From Pithys albifrons albifrons (Eukaryota; Chordata; Aves; Passeriformes; Thamnophilidae), in contig NC_092459.1 in assembly GCF_047495875.1 (NCBI RefSeq), positions 37,429,490 through 37,493,489 of the forward strand: a stretch of DNA of 64,000 bases, read 5' to 3'. The position numbers were made by a program, and so were the translations under genes. Within the stretch, counting starts at the first letter, position 1; each line of letters opens with the position of its first letter. The notes under the pieces are model-generated. The model saw only the letters and a list, made by a program, of their open reading frames with translations, was not told the origin of the DNA and made no database searches. Of this stretch, positions 48,282 through 60,954 are shown in pieces.

Positions 48282-48687
48282 TGTCTTGGGTTGAGGTGGC
48301 AAAATGCCAACTGCCCAATAAAGAGTCAGTTTCCCTCCCCGAAAAAGAGAGAGGGAAAACACCCTCCAAGATTTAAACTTAAACTAGTTATATATATTTA
48401 TACAGAAAAGGGAAAATTAAAAGAAAGCCTGGTCCTCCTAGGACAGCACAGTATATCCCTCCCAGACGAGAAGCTGTGAAGGAACTCAACTAAGCCCCTC
48501 CTGCACTTGCTTTTATATTCGTGATGATGTCAGAATATGGTATGGAATACCACTGGCCAATAGAAGTCAGCTGTCAGCTAGCCTAACCCAGCTCAAGTCA
48601 GCTGATTATCTCTGACCTACTCTGAAAACTGAAGTCTAAATTTAGGCCTAGCTTAAATGATGCTCTTTTTTTCAGAACATCTGTACA
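48282..48687 (-). mobile_element. endogenous retrovirus-type solo LTR, older relative of the 61-kb LTR
   Basis: It starts TGTCTTGGGTTGAGG and shares ordered blocks with 60955-61579: AACTGCC, CTGGTCCTC, GGACAGCA, GATGATGTCA, TATGGTATGGAATAC, GTCAGCTG, CCCAGCTCAAGTCAGCTG and AAATTTAGGC. Read on the minus strand it has an inverted CCAAT at 48557-48561 and then a TATA box (GAATATAAAA, about 48511-48520) in promoter order, so I infer minus sense. It is shorter than its relative (about 405 against 625 bp). The right end is uncertain: TACA at 48687 is followed by CATTA, and the left flank is CATGT, so no clean target-site duplication. No viral genes are seen. Confidence 0.75.
48511..48520 (-). promoter_or_regulatory. 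LTR TATA box
   Basis: GAATATAAAA on the minus strand, downstream of an inverted CCAAT box at 48557-48561 and the repeated TCAGCTG motifs. This order fits a U3 promoter read on the minus strand. Confidence 0.5.
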
Positions 48688-50547
48688 CATTACAGTGCCA
48701 TCAGTTTAACTGCATCATTCTCTCAACCCTTTTACCTAAGCTTACCTAAAGAAAGACAGCTGATGCTGTTCAGCTCATAAACTTGGTTTCAGTGCATGCT
48801 TGACATATTAGGGCTGCAGGCAAATGATGAGAACTTTCACCAGGCCTGAGGTTAGAACTGAGCAGGAGATGGAAAACTACTGGACATAGCATAAGAAATT
48901 GTGTGAGTGCTAACAAAAGTTACAAATCCTGTCATGAATCACAACCAGAGTCACAGATGATTAAGGTAGAAGTTGACTAAGAAGCAATCAAACTTCACAG
49001 AAAACTGAAGGGAAATTTGGCACCTTTGGGGAATAGAGTCTTAAACAACCAGTAACACCTGGCTAGTCATAGTGGCACTGGCACAATCTAGGTAACATTA
49101 TCAGAAATAATACATTTAGGTTTAATGTAATACAGCTGGCACCAGGGGAGAAAAACTCATTAGAGAAGGCTGTTTATTTGGGCAAATACAGAGAAAGGGG
49201 AGAGCAAGGTGTTAAAAAGAGGGCCAAGAAACTGGAAAGGTATTAACAGGTGTCCAGATGTGTGTCTGATGCTGCTTGATCGTACTAGTCAGGCAGCCAC
49301 GTGCCGCTCCCTGCAGCAGAAGAGGAGCAAGAAAATGGACCAGTTTTCAGATCATCAGCATCAGATCTGCATCCATGGTCATGAAGACTAGCGGGGAGTG
49401 AGGTGTGTACTCTCCCTGGCAGTGAGGAAATGCTTGATGGGGGAGATTGAGCAGTCTGGCAATGTCTTTTCATGCCTGATCCAGAACTGAAGGCTTTAGC
49501 CTTACTGTCACTTTATAAAAAGGTACTTCATCTTGTAGTAAAAATTATTTTTGAAGTGATGGATTTTCACAAGCCTAAAGTGTGGAGCCTTGGTAGGTAT
49601 GTTAGTTTGAAGGTTACATGTGTAAAATAGTAAGAGGAGATTGAAGATTTGTGATGCTACTGCGATGTGGATTTGTCCTTTCTTGTCTCAAATGTTTTGG
49701 GTGCCCTGATACAATGAGGGCATTGGAAAGGGTTTGGGGGGTTTGTGTGTTGGTTGATTGATTGGGCTTCCTGTGGATGTTTTCTGTGGATGTTTTCTGA
49801 TGTTCAGGTAGAGGAGGAGCAGCACTCACAGACTTTGCCCAATCTAGACAGAAGGGTCTACTAGTTTCAAACTAAACATTAAGTCAACTTAGCAGAGTTG
49901 GTACTGATATTAAAGAAGCTTTTGGATGCAATCTCTTGCAATCTCCTCAACATGACTTTGACATGACTGCAGTTTTGGGTTCTAGTGTAATTCACAAACT
50001 TGTCACAGCTAAGAAACATAAACTAATTAGAAATACCCTGTAGTGGTTAAAGTTTACTTCAGTTCTGGACATGGTTTATATAGAAGTCTTCTTGCTCTTA
50101 AGGAAAGCAGTTAATGCGAAACAAATGTTTTGCATTAAGTTTCAATTACACTACTGTAAATTAAATATAAAATATTGCAGAAGATGAAAAACTGAAAATA
50201 ATATACTTTTCTTAGTTTGGAATGTATCTTAACTTTCATTTGTTTTTTCTCCTTGAGCTGCATTTCTGAGTTTGACCTAAAGTTCACATACTAAAGATAA
50301 AATATGACAGATCTGTAATACAAATCCTGACTTCTCATATAATAGTAAAAGGGGAAAATAGCATAGCAAGAAGTGTAAACTTCCATTCTTTGTGGTATAT
50401 GCATTTCCTAATTAAAATTATTTTTAAAAAATCTCTGCTTTGCAAAAACATTTTCTTTCATAGTTTAAAATATTAATTTTAAATTCACATTAGAAAGAGG
50501 ATTAATGTTCTATGCCGAACCTGAAATACAAAATGGCAGGCACTGTC

Positions 50548-50613
<66 letters not shown>
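50548..50613. repeat. (TA)n microsatellite
   Basis: About 33 TA units with one G interruption near 50566. It is self-complementary and likely to be length-variable. Confidence 0.97.
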
Positions 50614-50615
<2 letters not shown>

Positions 50616-51155
50616 GAATTTCTCAGGATTAGCAAAGGAATAATGAAAATTGTACAAAGCAGAGCATCCTATTCAGCTGCAGAGAATAATCCCTGGTTAC
50701 AATCATTCACTCTGTGGCTAAGTTGATCCCATAAATTAAGGACTTGCTTAAACTCTGTAGGATAGCCACTAAGACAGAGTAGTATATCTGATAAAAAACA
50801 CTTAAAGAATAAAAGGTCAGGTTGAAAAAAATGTGAGTGCAAATTATTTTAATAAATTTTACATCTGCTAAATATAAGCAAATAATTTTCTAAATATTAC
50901 AGATTACTAGCAAATATGTGTTCTGGACATTGTAAGTTGACTGTAATCATACAATAATCACTTCCCTGATGTAACTCAGAAGAACTGTCATTTATATCTT
51001 TTATTCCTATTAGTTTTTATTGATCGCAGTGTAGAAACACAGATCAGCTCCTTATCATGGACCCTCACTGTTTGAGGGAGAAACTGTAGCATCGCATAGA
51101 AAATACTGTGTATTGGAAGAGAAACACTCTCTCAGATTTGCTAATTGTGGATTTA

Positions 51156-51187
51156 TTTTTAAAATATAAATATTTATATTTTAAAAA
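51156..51187. repeat. perfect 32-bp AT palindrome
   Basis: TTTTTAAAATATAAAT followed immediately by its own reverse complement with no spacer. It consists only of A and T and lies in an AT-rich block, so chance and slippage are plausible, but symmetry over 32 bases is uncommon. Confidence 0.85.
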
Positions 51188-52653
51188 AATATATTTAAAA
51201 ATAGAGGGAAATATCTTGAAGAAAAAAAATAATTTTTAACAGCTCTGTTAGAGATCTTGGATACTTAATGTTTGTCTCATTACACTATTATTAGGTTGCT
51301 GATCAGTTTTGCAGCATAGTTTATTCTAATACTATATAAGGTCAGGCAAGGATTCTTTTTTCTGTGGAAAACTGAGCTAGTGGACTCCAAGGCTGAGCTG
51401 CAAAAGATCAATAATGGGACATGGTTACCTAAAAATCGATTAAATTTATAACTTCCTCTGTTGACTGAGAGAATTATACAAGCTTGCCAGAACTTCTTTG
51501 AAATGTGACATTACTGAGTGTGTATTGTGTAAGAGACCATGCCCCAACCAGATTAAGCTGTTGTATACAGGAAATTGGACTCTACAGTTGAGACTCCTTA
51601 ATAAATTTCAAATTCTATCTTCATAATTCTTTGTTCTGAACTTCATATAGGCACTGACTAAAAGTACTAGGGGGTTTAGTGGGGTTTTTTAATTAATTTC
51701 CAGTAGTGTAGACTTCCTAGTATGCCTTCTAAAAGTCTTCCGCAAATAACACAAGTGCTTTAAATACCACTTCATTGGCATTCAAAGGTCATTGTTCTCT
51801 GAAATGATGGTGGCACTCCTGTACGAGACATTTCAGTGTGGAGAGATTTTTACATAAGGAGGAATAAGAGGGATTAACTCGAGTTAGGGGAAGGTAAAGG
51901 TAAATGAAACCTTTCACCTTTGGATCACTGTTGAGAACTGTGATTCTATTCAGCATGGCATGAAGTGTCTTGACATGTTTTGTCATTGTTTTGGAAGGTT
52001 CCACAAGTGATTATACTCCCAGCTGAGCCATAGTTATCTGATCAAGTGCATATTCTTCAGGCCATTGCAATGTTGACTAAAGCAGACTAGTTTAAGTCAA
52101 ACTGAAGGTTACCATGGATTGAAAACAGCTTGTTTTAGTCAATATCTAATGGGAAAATGGTGCTCACAAAATTCAGTGAGTATAAACTGGGTGTGAAGCC
52201 CCACTGATCTCCTGATCAATGCCAGGGCACTGTGCAAGAGTAGTGTGGGAAAGCCTAAGCCTAGGACTGTACCACTCAGGGCGACAGGTTTCTCTAGTGT
52301 GCTCTAGGTGCTGGATAAGTTTGCAATGTCTACATTGTTTGTTCAATGGAGCTGCTTGCTGCTTTCATTCTGTACTCAGCCTGCACTACCTTACAAGGGC
52401 ACTTCATAGAGAGACTGAGTCCTGCTCAATTCAAAACTGAACAAAGGAAACTTTGGTCAAAGGCTGAGGCACTTTGTCTCCATATATTATGTTTTTAAAA
52501 AGCTTGTTTCTGATTTGGGGTTTTTTTGAGGGGGCTGTTTCTTTGGCTGGTTGGCATTCTTTGTAATACTATACACTGTACCTATAGAGCTCTCAGTGCT
52601 TATAGATTTTGCTTAATATCCTGTTTACTCAAGCCCTCAAATACTTTGACATA

Positions 52654-52708
52654 TCCTTTTCCCCTCCTCTTTCCCTCCCCCATTCCCACCCCCTCAACCC
52701 ACCCCTCC
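52654..52708. repeat. pyrimidine-rich tract
   Basis: Nearly pure C/T over about 55 bases with several CCCC runs. The minus strand has the G-runs expected of a G-quadruplex former. Confidence 0.8.
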
Positions 52709-53657
52709 AAAAGTTAACATTCAAGTGCTTTATAATTCAAAAATATTTGGGGAAAATAGACAATTATACAATAACAGGATCCTTTTTAGCATGAACTATC
52801 TCATTCACAGTACAGAGGTAAAAACTTTCAGGAATAACAGATAACTATAAAATTAACTTCTGCTATTCAGTTTTCTAGCACCATGGGGCAATAATTGCAG
52901 CAATGATAGATAAACCATACTGAAATCTACTGAAGAAAAAAAACCAGTTTCATAATGTAAAGCCATGTCCATAGCTTAGATCACAAAACTTAAACCAAAT
53001 ATTTTAATACTTTCATAAAGTTACATATTGATTCCTAAAGAATAATGTAGAGCAAAGACTAAATCTGCAGTTCTGACAAGCAAGTTAAAAAATCACTAGT
53101 GACCAAGAAACTAGATGCAGAAAATTGCTGAAACAATGATACTGTGAAGCAAACCATCAGATAATGCTCATAGTTAGCTAAAGCAGTAAGGAGTAAATAC
53201 AACCTTATGCTGATATACCTATTCCCCATTCTGTTTGTTATAACCACCAGTAATACTCAAAAATGTCCAAAGAAATGTGGAAAATGGAAGTAAAAGAATC
53301 AATACTTGGCATGAAAGATGTAGTTCTCCTCCTTTCCCATTTTTCTCAGTGACAGTTCAAACCCACATGATACAGGATTGAATAGATTTCATGGGTATGA
53401 TAACTCATGAGAAGCACTGAAATTTCAATAAAATTTAGTACAGAGACAGCTTTGAATAAAAACTTATAGTAAGCAGATTAGTCCATCAGTATTCAGAAGA
53501 ATGACCATCAGCATCTCTTTGAGAAATGGATCTTACATGTTGGCTCAGTCATTTAGATAAAATAAAGCAATACACATAACTTGAATGTAAAGTCTCTGAA
53601 TCTAAAGAATGTAGGCAGTTATTGATTTTTACCCACAAGAACCCCTAGAAATGTACA

Positions 53658-53798
53658 AGACTAGGCGGGATAGGGCTTTGAGCAATGTGGGCTCAAGTGT
53701 GGAAGGTGTCCCTGCCCATGGCAGAAGGGTTAGAAAAAATGTTCTTTAAGGTCCCTTGCAACCCAAACCATTCTATGATTCTATGATGATTCTGTGAA
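53658..53798 (+). mobile_element. CR1 LINE 3' end fragment
   Basis: Short plus-strand CR1 3' end: GGTGTCCCTGCCCATGGCAG, TTCTTTAAGGTCCCTTGCAA, CCAAACCATTCTATG and the octamer tail with one disrupted unit. Only the 3' UTR remains, and it resembles the subfamily of the copy at 23450. Confidence 0.92.
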
Positions 53799-56640
53799 CT
53801 AAAATGTATATGAAGCTATTTGTACACGGAAAATGCACTTGCTTGAAGAGCTCAGAGACAAGTATTAAATGAATGATGGGCACAACTTTAATGAATTAGT
53901 TTATTTTGATTCTAGAGCTCTTTTTCATGTACTTCTATATATATTTATGTATTTGATATATGATAGTGTGAATGTTCATAGAAATTACTATTCATATGCC
54001 AGTATTTCCAAGAGATTTTTCAATCTGTATTCCCCTATAATATTTCTTACAGTAATCTACATTTCATGTGTATAAAGGACATAACTAAACAGCATAATGA
54101 AAGCCTTTAAAGTTACAGTCAGACTGCTATTTGAAATTCAAAGTACATCCGTTACTTTCAAAAAGAAATTACATATTTATGATTATATGAAATACAAATA
54201 ATAATGCATAATTTATTTACCTAATACTATTACATGAGAATTCTCCATTGTGAATTCGAAAGTAATTTTCTTGATTAAAATGACTTCCAGTCCAAAAAAT
54301 TCTCCCTGGAAAAAAAAGTGAATTTTGAATAACAAAACCTGGTGAATATTATGAGAGGATTAAATAGCAGAAATTTTCATAATTATTGCTGTAAAATTAT
54401 TCACTCTGTGCAAATGACCATGGAAAAAGAGCACTTAAATTATGTCAATTTGCTATGTATTTTCCGTTCTCACATGCTTTGCACTAAGAACATTATTTAG
54501 TGAAAAGCCTTTAGTCTGTTTATATTTTTTTATTATTTTTTTTTAATCTGAACCAACCATAAGAACTTAAAGGGAAAAAAAACAAACATGTTTAAGTAGT
54601 TCACATTCAAAAGTTTTCTCTCAGTAGTTCTCCTGGTCACATACTATCAAGAACAAATAATACAGGACTTGCATATTATGCAAAATAACCCTAAAATGCC
54701 TTCGATTTAGAAATAATTCAACTTAATTTAAAAAATCTTCCCTAAAGAATCCTCAAGGTACAAGCTGCATCATCTTTCTGTGACTGAGATTTGGCACATA
54801 GAAAGATATTTTAAAGAATTCTTACTTCCTTTCCTTTTTCTTTTCCTTTTTTTTCAAAAGTTGCCTTTACAATGACTACCTCTTTTCATCAAAATATACA
54901 TCAAAGTATAAATTAATGACAAGTGACAGAAAATGCCTATTTCTCATTATAATTTGAATTTCTTCTTTTAAAAATAAAACTTATTAATCTGCTGAATTGA
55001 AATATGTGAACTCCTTTTGGCTTGCTCTCCCTTTCACAATTAAAAATTAAACATAAACTAATCTTCACAATAAAGAATGAGGCAAAGAATAATCCAATGC
55101 TTTCCTCAAAAGATGATCCTTCTTTTTACTTCTCTAGTCTGGAATTGCACAGGATTAGTATCATCACTGACAAAATGTAAGAACTTTACAGACAAAGATC
55201 TGAAATCATGAAATATTGAGGAAAAGCAGTTCAAGAATTATGAATCTGAAAAAGATTGAGAACCTTGCATGCTAAAAAGCACTGTAAGATAAGTAATGCT
55301 ACTATAACTCAAGAAACTGATTCTGTGTGATGAGGAAATGACCTCTATTATCTGGAAGCAAGACCTCAGTAATAAAAATTGCCTGTGGTAGGAACACTGG
55401 TAAAACAGAACACAGATTTGTACAGGTTCAGCAGCAGACTTTGTGAAAATGTATATCATATTGCCGTGGATTTGGCCCATTTTCATTTTATCATCTGATA
55501 AGAACCCATAAATAAAAATAAATTCTGGAGCTGAAACTTAATAAATATAGTGTATGCAGAGACAGGGTAAGTTGTTTTTTGGTGGTTTGGTTTTTTGTTT
55601 GTTTTTGGTTTTTTGTTTGTTTGTTGGGTTTTTTTATCCTTGAACCTTAGCAAAGACACAGCTTTTTTTGACATTCTGATGTCAGAGAAATATGTAGGGA
55701 GATGTATGGAATGAACTATCTGCCAATTAAAATAGAAATATTTAAAATATGAGTAGTTAAATTCATGTAGATTTTTTGATGGCTTTTTGTTGTTTGTTTT
55801 TTTTTTTCCTTTTGGTTTGGTTTGGTTTTTTGGTATAGCTAAGAAAAAATTTACTGCTGGTGGCATTATCAGGAAGCCAGCCTCAACTGCTGTTTTTGCA
55901 GCAGCAATAAGACATACATTTTCTACTGGTGTTTGTAACTCCTTTGTCCCAGTTCATACATCTTTCTATGCTAAAGCTCCACACTCTTGATAAGTTAGGC
56001 AGTCAGGATGTGCAGCCATGTGGCTGAACTATCTTCTTTCCTTCATTTTGTGGTCCATTCTAATGGAATAATCTGAAGAAAAAAAAAAGTGAAAAGCTCC
56101 CACTGTTTTCTAACCTTTCCTAAGAGATGACCTTTCCATTAGATATGGTATAGTGACCTACAGTGTTGGAAGCCTTTTAAAGACAGTTGGTTTGCCATTT
56201 CCCAAATGGATTTGTTTGTCTGGAAACTGAATCATTAGCTGTCTGCAAGTCAGTTCTTTGCTGCTCCTATCAAAAGCATTGGGGCTCTTTACACATTGGA
56301 AGTTAGCCAGCAATATTTAATGCTGTGTACGAGTTCCATTTCAGAGCTCAAACCTGAATTCTTTACAGTGAGATTACTGATATCTCATCTACTCAGTCTC
56401 CATGGGAGTGAGACTCCAGTCCATTCCAGGAAAGAATAAGAAGAGTGAACTTAAGTGAGATTAGTCATCTCATTTCAGAAGAAATTTGACTTTTATGATA
56501 TCACCATCATTGCTTAAAGATGTCTGTTTTAACTGTTTAAGGCAAAATACATAGGTATTTTTAAAGAAAATATTTGTTATTTTGTCTTCTTTTTACTTGT
56601 TTTGTTAAACTCTTTTACAAGGCTTGTACAAGCATTATAA
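53799..56640. other. unassigned AT-rich DNA
   Basis: No gene recognised. T/G-rich low-complexity tracts lie at 55570-55636 and 55785-55833, and a pyrimidine tract at 54826-54857. Confidence 0.5.
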
Positions 56641-56745
56641 GAGGCTGCCCAGGGCAGTGGTGGAATCACCATCCCTGGAGATATTTAGTACACATATAGA
56701 TGTGACACTTGGGGATGTGACTTAGTGGTGAGCTTGGCAGCGGGA
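56641..56745 (+). mobile_element. short CR1 LINE remnant
   Basis: GAGGCTGCCCAGGGCAGTGG, GAATCACCATCCCTGGAG and GATGTGACACTTGGGGATGT match the CR1 ORF2 end and 3' UTR on the plus strand. The octamer tail is missing: the sequence ends near GCGGG followed by an A-run. Confidence 0.85.
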
Positions 56746-57553
56746 AAAAAAAAAAAAAGTGAATGATAACATCTAGGTTCCATTTTATTTCACGGCCTCC
56801 AGACAGAAAAAAATGCCCCGTGCCCTCTATAGCACTGAGGCCAATGGCTGGCAAAAAGTATCTGCATCAGGTTAAAGCCAATAAAGAGCTTACTTCTGCA
56901 ATGTAATCCTCTGATGACCGCTGCCTTTTACATTTCCTGTGGAGTACAAAATCACTGGAAAAGAAAAGACGGCTTGGCAAGATGTGGATCCAGTCTCTGC
57001 AAAATATTGCTATTTACATTTCTAAAGCAACCACATATTTAATGTTTATCTTCATGGATATATAGATATATTTTTCAATGTAAGTCATTGTACATATACA
57101 GGAAACTTCTAAGTCTGTAGCTTTAAAGCAAACAATAGAGTTGCCCAGAGAGCATCTGTAGTGATATGGAGCTTTGAAGAGGGATCAGTTGATCCCTTTT
57201 AATTATGAATCATGAACTAGCATCAAGTAAAGTAGTAGGTAGCAAGTTCAGATAGAAGAAAAGCAAGTATTTCTTGTCAGTCTGTAGTTAAGCTGTTAAG
57301 CTATTTAGCTCGAGATGAGGGTGTGCTGAAAGCCTGCAGGAACTCAAAGGGCAACTGGAGAAACTGCATGGAAAGTAGAAAGGACTGCACAATTCAAAAA
57401 TATGATCATTGTTTCAGGCTGTAATAGAGATGTCACTTCTTAGAGGTGGGGAGGATATTGTGAAGAGCTATCCCTATTTACTGGTGTGGAAGGGTTAAAT
57501 ATGTTTGCATATACACATTTAATTTGTTCCTGGCCTCTGTGTTTCACCACTAT

Positions 57554-57657
57554 TGGCAGAATACTCAGGTTTTTTACTTTGTCTTATCCATTATAGACAG
57601 TTTTGTGGCAGAATACTCAGGTTTTTTACTTTGTCTTATCCATTATAGACAGTTTTG
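57554..57657. repeat. perfect 52-bp tandem duplication
   Basis: Bases 57554-57605 recur exactly at 57606-57657 (unit begins TGGCAGAATACTCAGG). The unit is neither simple sequence nor a transposon I recognise. Exact identity suggests a recent event. Confidence 0.95.
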
Positions 57658-58176
57658 TAACATTTCCTTTATCCTTAACAAAAAATAGTTTATTGTGTTC
57701 AAAAGCAATGCCTGACATTCCACACATTGTCTCATAATAAGCGTTTGTGGCCAATACTGTATCTCCAGGGTGCAAATCCATTAGTTAAATCCATGTTTTT
57801 CATGTTCAAATGTATTTTTCTTTTCAAAAAAACCCCAGAATTAATTGGCCTCATTTATTCTCCATGTGTCAGTGCTCAAAGCTTCAACTTTTGTTACAGT
57901 GAAGTGCAATGTCTTCATTGTGAGCCGAAGCCATTCCCTGCTTTGTATATTCTTAAACAGTGAAACTGAGACAATAGAACTTCATGTAATGAAAGTCTAG
58001 AAGTACAAAAAACCAAAGAAACAAACAAACAAACAAGAAAAACCCCCAAAAACAAAAATCCACAACCCTTTGGGTCACTTATTTGGCTCACTTTTCCTTA
58101 TTTAATTTCTTCATTGAAGAAAACAATTTTACCAGAAATTTTAATGGTTGTTCTAACAAGCCCATCTAAAATACTT

Positions 58177-58221
58177 GGGGCAGGGTGGGGGGGGGGGGGG
58201 GCGGAGAGGGGCGGGGAGGGG
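58177..58221 (+). repeat. G-rich tract, G-quadruplex candidate
   Basis: A run of about 16 G with one T near its start is followed by GGGG runs separated by one to three bases (C, A, or CGGAGA-like). It contains at least four G-runs with short loops. Confidence 0.85.
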
Positions 58222-59270
58222 TAGCAAAACAACAAAACTGAAAAAACTTTGAAATCAGAGCACATAACAATACAAGAAATTATTTTCTTCTTTCCTTGAA
58301 ACAAAGTGATCATCTATTTTCTAATGTAACACAGTGTGATGATTCCCGGTAAGTTCTGACTGTATGTCACAATTGCTTTTGCTGTTATTCACCTTGGTTG
58401 GAATATGAATTTAATGTTTTGGATTTTTTTGTAAGTTGCACAGATGCGCACATGGCAGAGACGCAGATGAAAATTTTTGATAACCAGATTTTTGGTTTAT
58501 TGTTTTGTGCTGAAATCTCACTTCCCAAACTGAAATGATTATGCCCACACAAGAGTTTTCTCTTTATCAAATTTCACTTAGCATAATTCTCCTGATTAGA
58601 AATATCTGCTCTAGAAAGAAAAGGCATACCAGTAACTGTGACATTCCTAACCCATCAACGGTAGCATGAATCATAAGATATACTACTGTCAGCACTAATT
58701 CAACATTTATGAAGTTATATGATTAAGGATCACCATAGTCTCCTATCTCATTATCCCAGCCATTAGCAACTTTAAAAAACCTAGAGCAAGAGCATCTATC
58801 TCATGAATTTGAGTTTACAGAAAGTTCAATTTAGTATGTTAGTGAACGCTTTAGATGCTTCTTCATACATTGGTTTTGCCTCACACTAGCTTGTAAAAGT
58901 GTCACCACAATATTAGAAAAAGCTTGAGACACCTACTTATGCATTAAATTTGTTAATTGCTTTCTGATACTGAAATATCCAATTCTAACAGGTAGGAACT
59001 TCAAATCATGCAAAAATGCAAAAGCACAAGATTCACAGACTCTGTGGGATGCTTTCAAGTAGTGTAAAAGCTTTACAATAGTAAAGTTCATAGTACATTA
59101 TACTCAAGAACAGTCCAAAATTGATTGTCTGACTGTTTGTCTGACCTACCAGTAGGTATTCAGGCATGACAATGTACATATTCTTGCATGCAACACATGG
59201 TTTAAAAAAGTCAGGATTTTTTTCCATGGAAACTTCTAGCATATCTTTTTGACTGAGTTTTAGGAAAATT

Positions 59271-59297
59271 GGAGGGGGGGGCGGGGGGTGTGTGTGT
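59271..59297 (+). repeat. G-rich tract followed by (GT)n
   Basis: GGAGGGGGGGGCGGGGGG then GTGTGTGTGT. This is G-quadruplex-capable and simple-repeat DNA. Confidence 0.85.
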
Positions 59298-60949
59298 CTT
59301 TTTAGCAAGAACTGCTCAAGAATTCTGCAGGGTTGGAACCTGAAACATCCTGTGTAAAAAAGAGGGGAAATCAAACTACAGTAAAATGTTCAAGATGTGC
59401 TCTGCATATTTGGCAACATGAAACTCCACACCCAAAAAGAAGGTGAAAGAAAGGCTGGTGCAGATCCAAGTATGTCACCCATAAGTATAATGCATGTCAG
59501 TAAATTACCTGCAGGTATATACCTGGTTCTGCCATTACCCCACCAGAAGTGATATGCATCAAAGCAGATGAAAAGATTAACTCTAATGGCTAGATTAACA
59601 CTAATGGATAGAAATGCATGCTTCAAGAAAGACAAAATATTCAGCATTTTGTTGCCTGAGGACTAGCTTCTTGCTCCATACTCTTGCTATCTAGCATTTG
59701 TTTTTCCATTAGTATGTTTTTCTTTATCCAGCTTAAAAGCTTCATTTTTAACTTGTTTGTCTGAGGCAGTTACCTCAGTTTCCTCAAAGATAAGGTAGCT
59801 CATATCTACCCACTGATGATTCTTTCCCACAAACATATCATGTACAAATGATATACATGGGAAAAGTGAACCCTGTTTTCAGAAGTATTCACCATGGCTC
59901 TCACATAGGTAAGCATTACTGCATATAGATTCAGAATTTTGATTTTTTGCATTCACTTTGGGGTTAAAGAAATGGTTTATGAGAGTAATCCTATTACATT
60001 CAAAACTCAGTCTTTTGGGAAAAGTTTTTAACTCTGTCATAATTTAAGCACTTACACAACTGTTATGTCTATTGTTGACCATACACAATAACATTTATTG
60101 GTTTTAAAATGAGACAGAAGAAGTTGATCAAAGTTTTTTGTAACATCAAATCTGGACAACAGCTTTCACTAGATATGACATAGGTTTTGGGGCAAAAATT
60201 TCATCTTTCAGAAAAGTTCATTGGATGTGACAGGATGTATGGAAAACAAGAAAATAAATGCTACTAATTCAATCTGAAAAAACCAATCTCTTCTTTTCCT
60301 TTATAACAGTGAGATAGGAAATTGTAAATGGTCTCTAGTACTTGTTGGAACACTAACCTAGCTTGTCAGATATTTGCTTATGGTTCCTCTGCTACAGTTT
60401 TGTCTCTACCATGGACAACATACCACATTCTCTGTGACTCCATTCTCCACCTGTAAAGTGTGTGTAGGAGGGAATTCTTTAATAGATAAAATCTCAACTG
60501 TACAAAGAAATATAGTAAAATTAAGGGGCAAAAAAACATAGTCTGTGACACTTATGATACATTTTGAGACAGGAAATCTTCCACAGAGCCATGTAAGTAA
60601 AAAATACAAAGCAGCAACATGTTAAATTTTCACAGGATCAGTAAGCCCATCTTCAGTACACTTTGATTAGAACTGATCACGTGTATAAAAAGATATACTT
60701 GCTCCTGAAAACTTGACATTTTTTAATTTGGGGGAGTTTTTTTTATTTAAATTCCTGCTTCTTGTAGTAAATCTTGACCTATTTCTGTCCATACACATCC
60801 AAATAATCTGAAGAGTAAAGTTTCAATTTCTTCACTTCACTGGGGAAGTGATTCACCTTCCTAGACCTTATCCTCAGAAAATTTTTGATAATATTCAACC
60901 TATTTTTATCTCTGTTTCTGATGATTATTTTTTATAATCATTTCTAAGG

Positions 60950-60954
60950 TCCAC
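60950..60954. repeat. target-site duplication, left copy
   Basis: TCCAC directly before the LTR; the same five bases follow it at 61580-61584. Confidence 0.85.

Larger units (their letters stand above)
48688..53657. other. unassigned AT-rich DNA
   Basis: About 5 kb without a recognised gene. A less AT-rich pocket at 49240-49470 and another at 52190-52440 have short open frames on one or both strands without a domain I can name. Simple repeats, a palindrome and a pyrimidine tract inside it are listed separately. Confidence 0.5.
56746..60949. other. unassigned AT-rich DNA
   Basis: About 4.2 kb without a recognised gene. It contains the 52-bp tandem duplication and two G-rich tracts listed separately, and an A/C-rich tract at 58008-58065. 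Confidence 0.5.

Noticed and set aside
49209..49473. Less AT-rich pocket downstream of the LTR at 48.3 kb as retroviral internal sequence
   Set aside because: No gag, protease, RT or integrase motif is visible in any frame.
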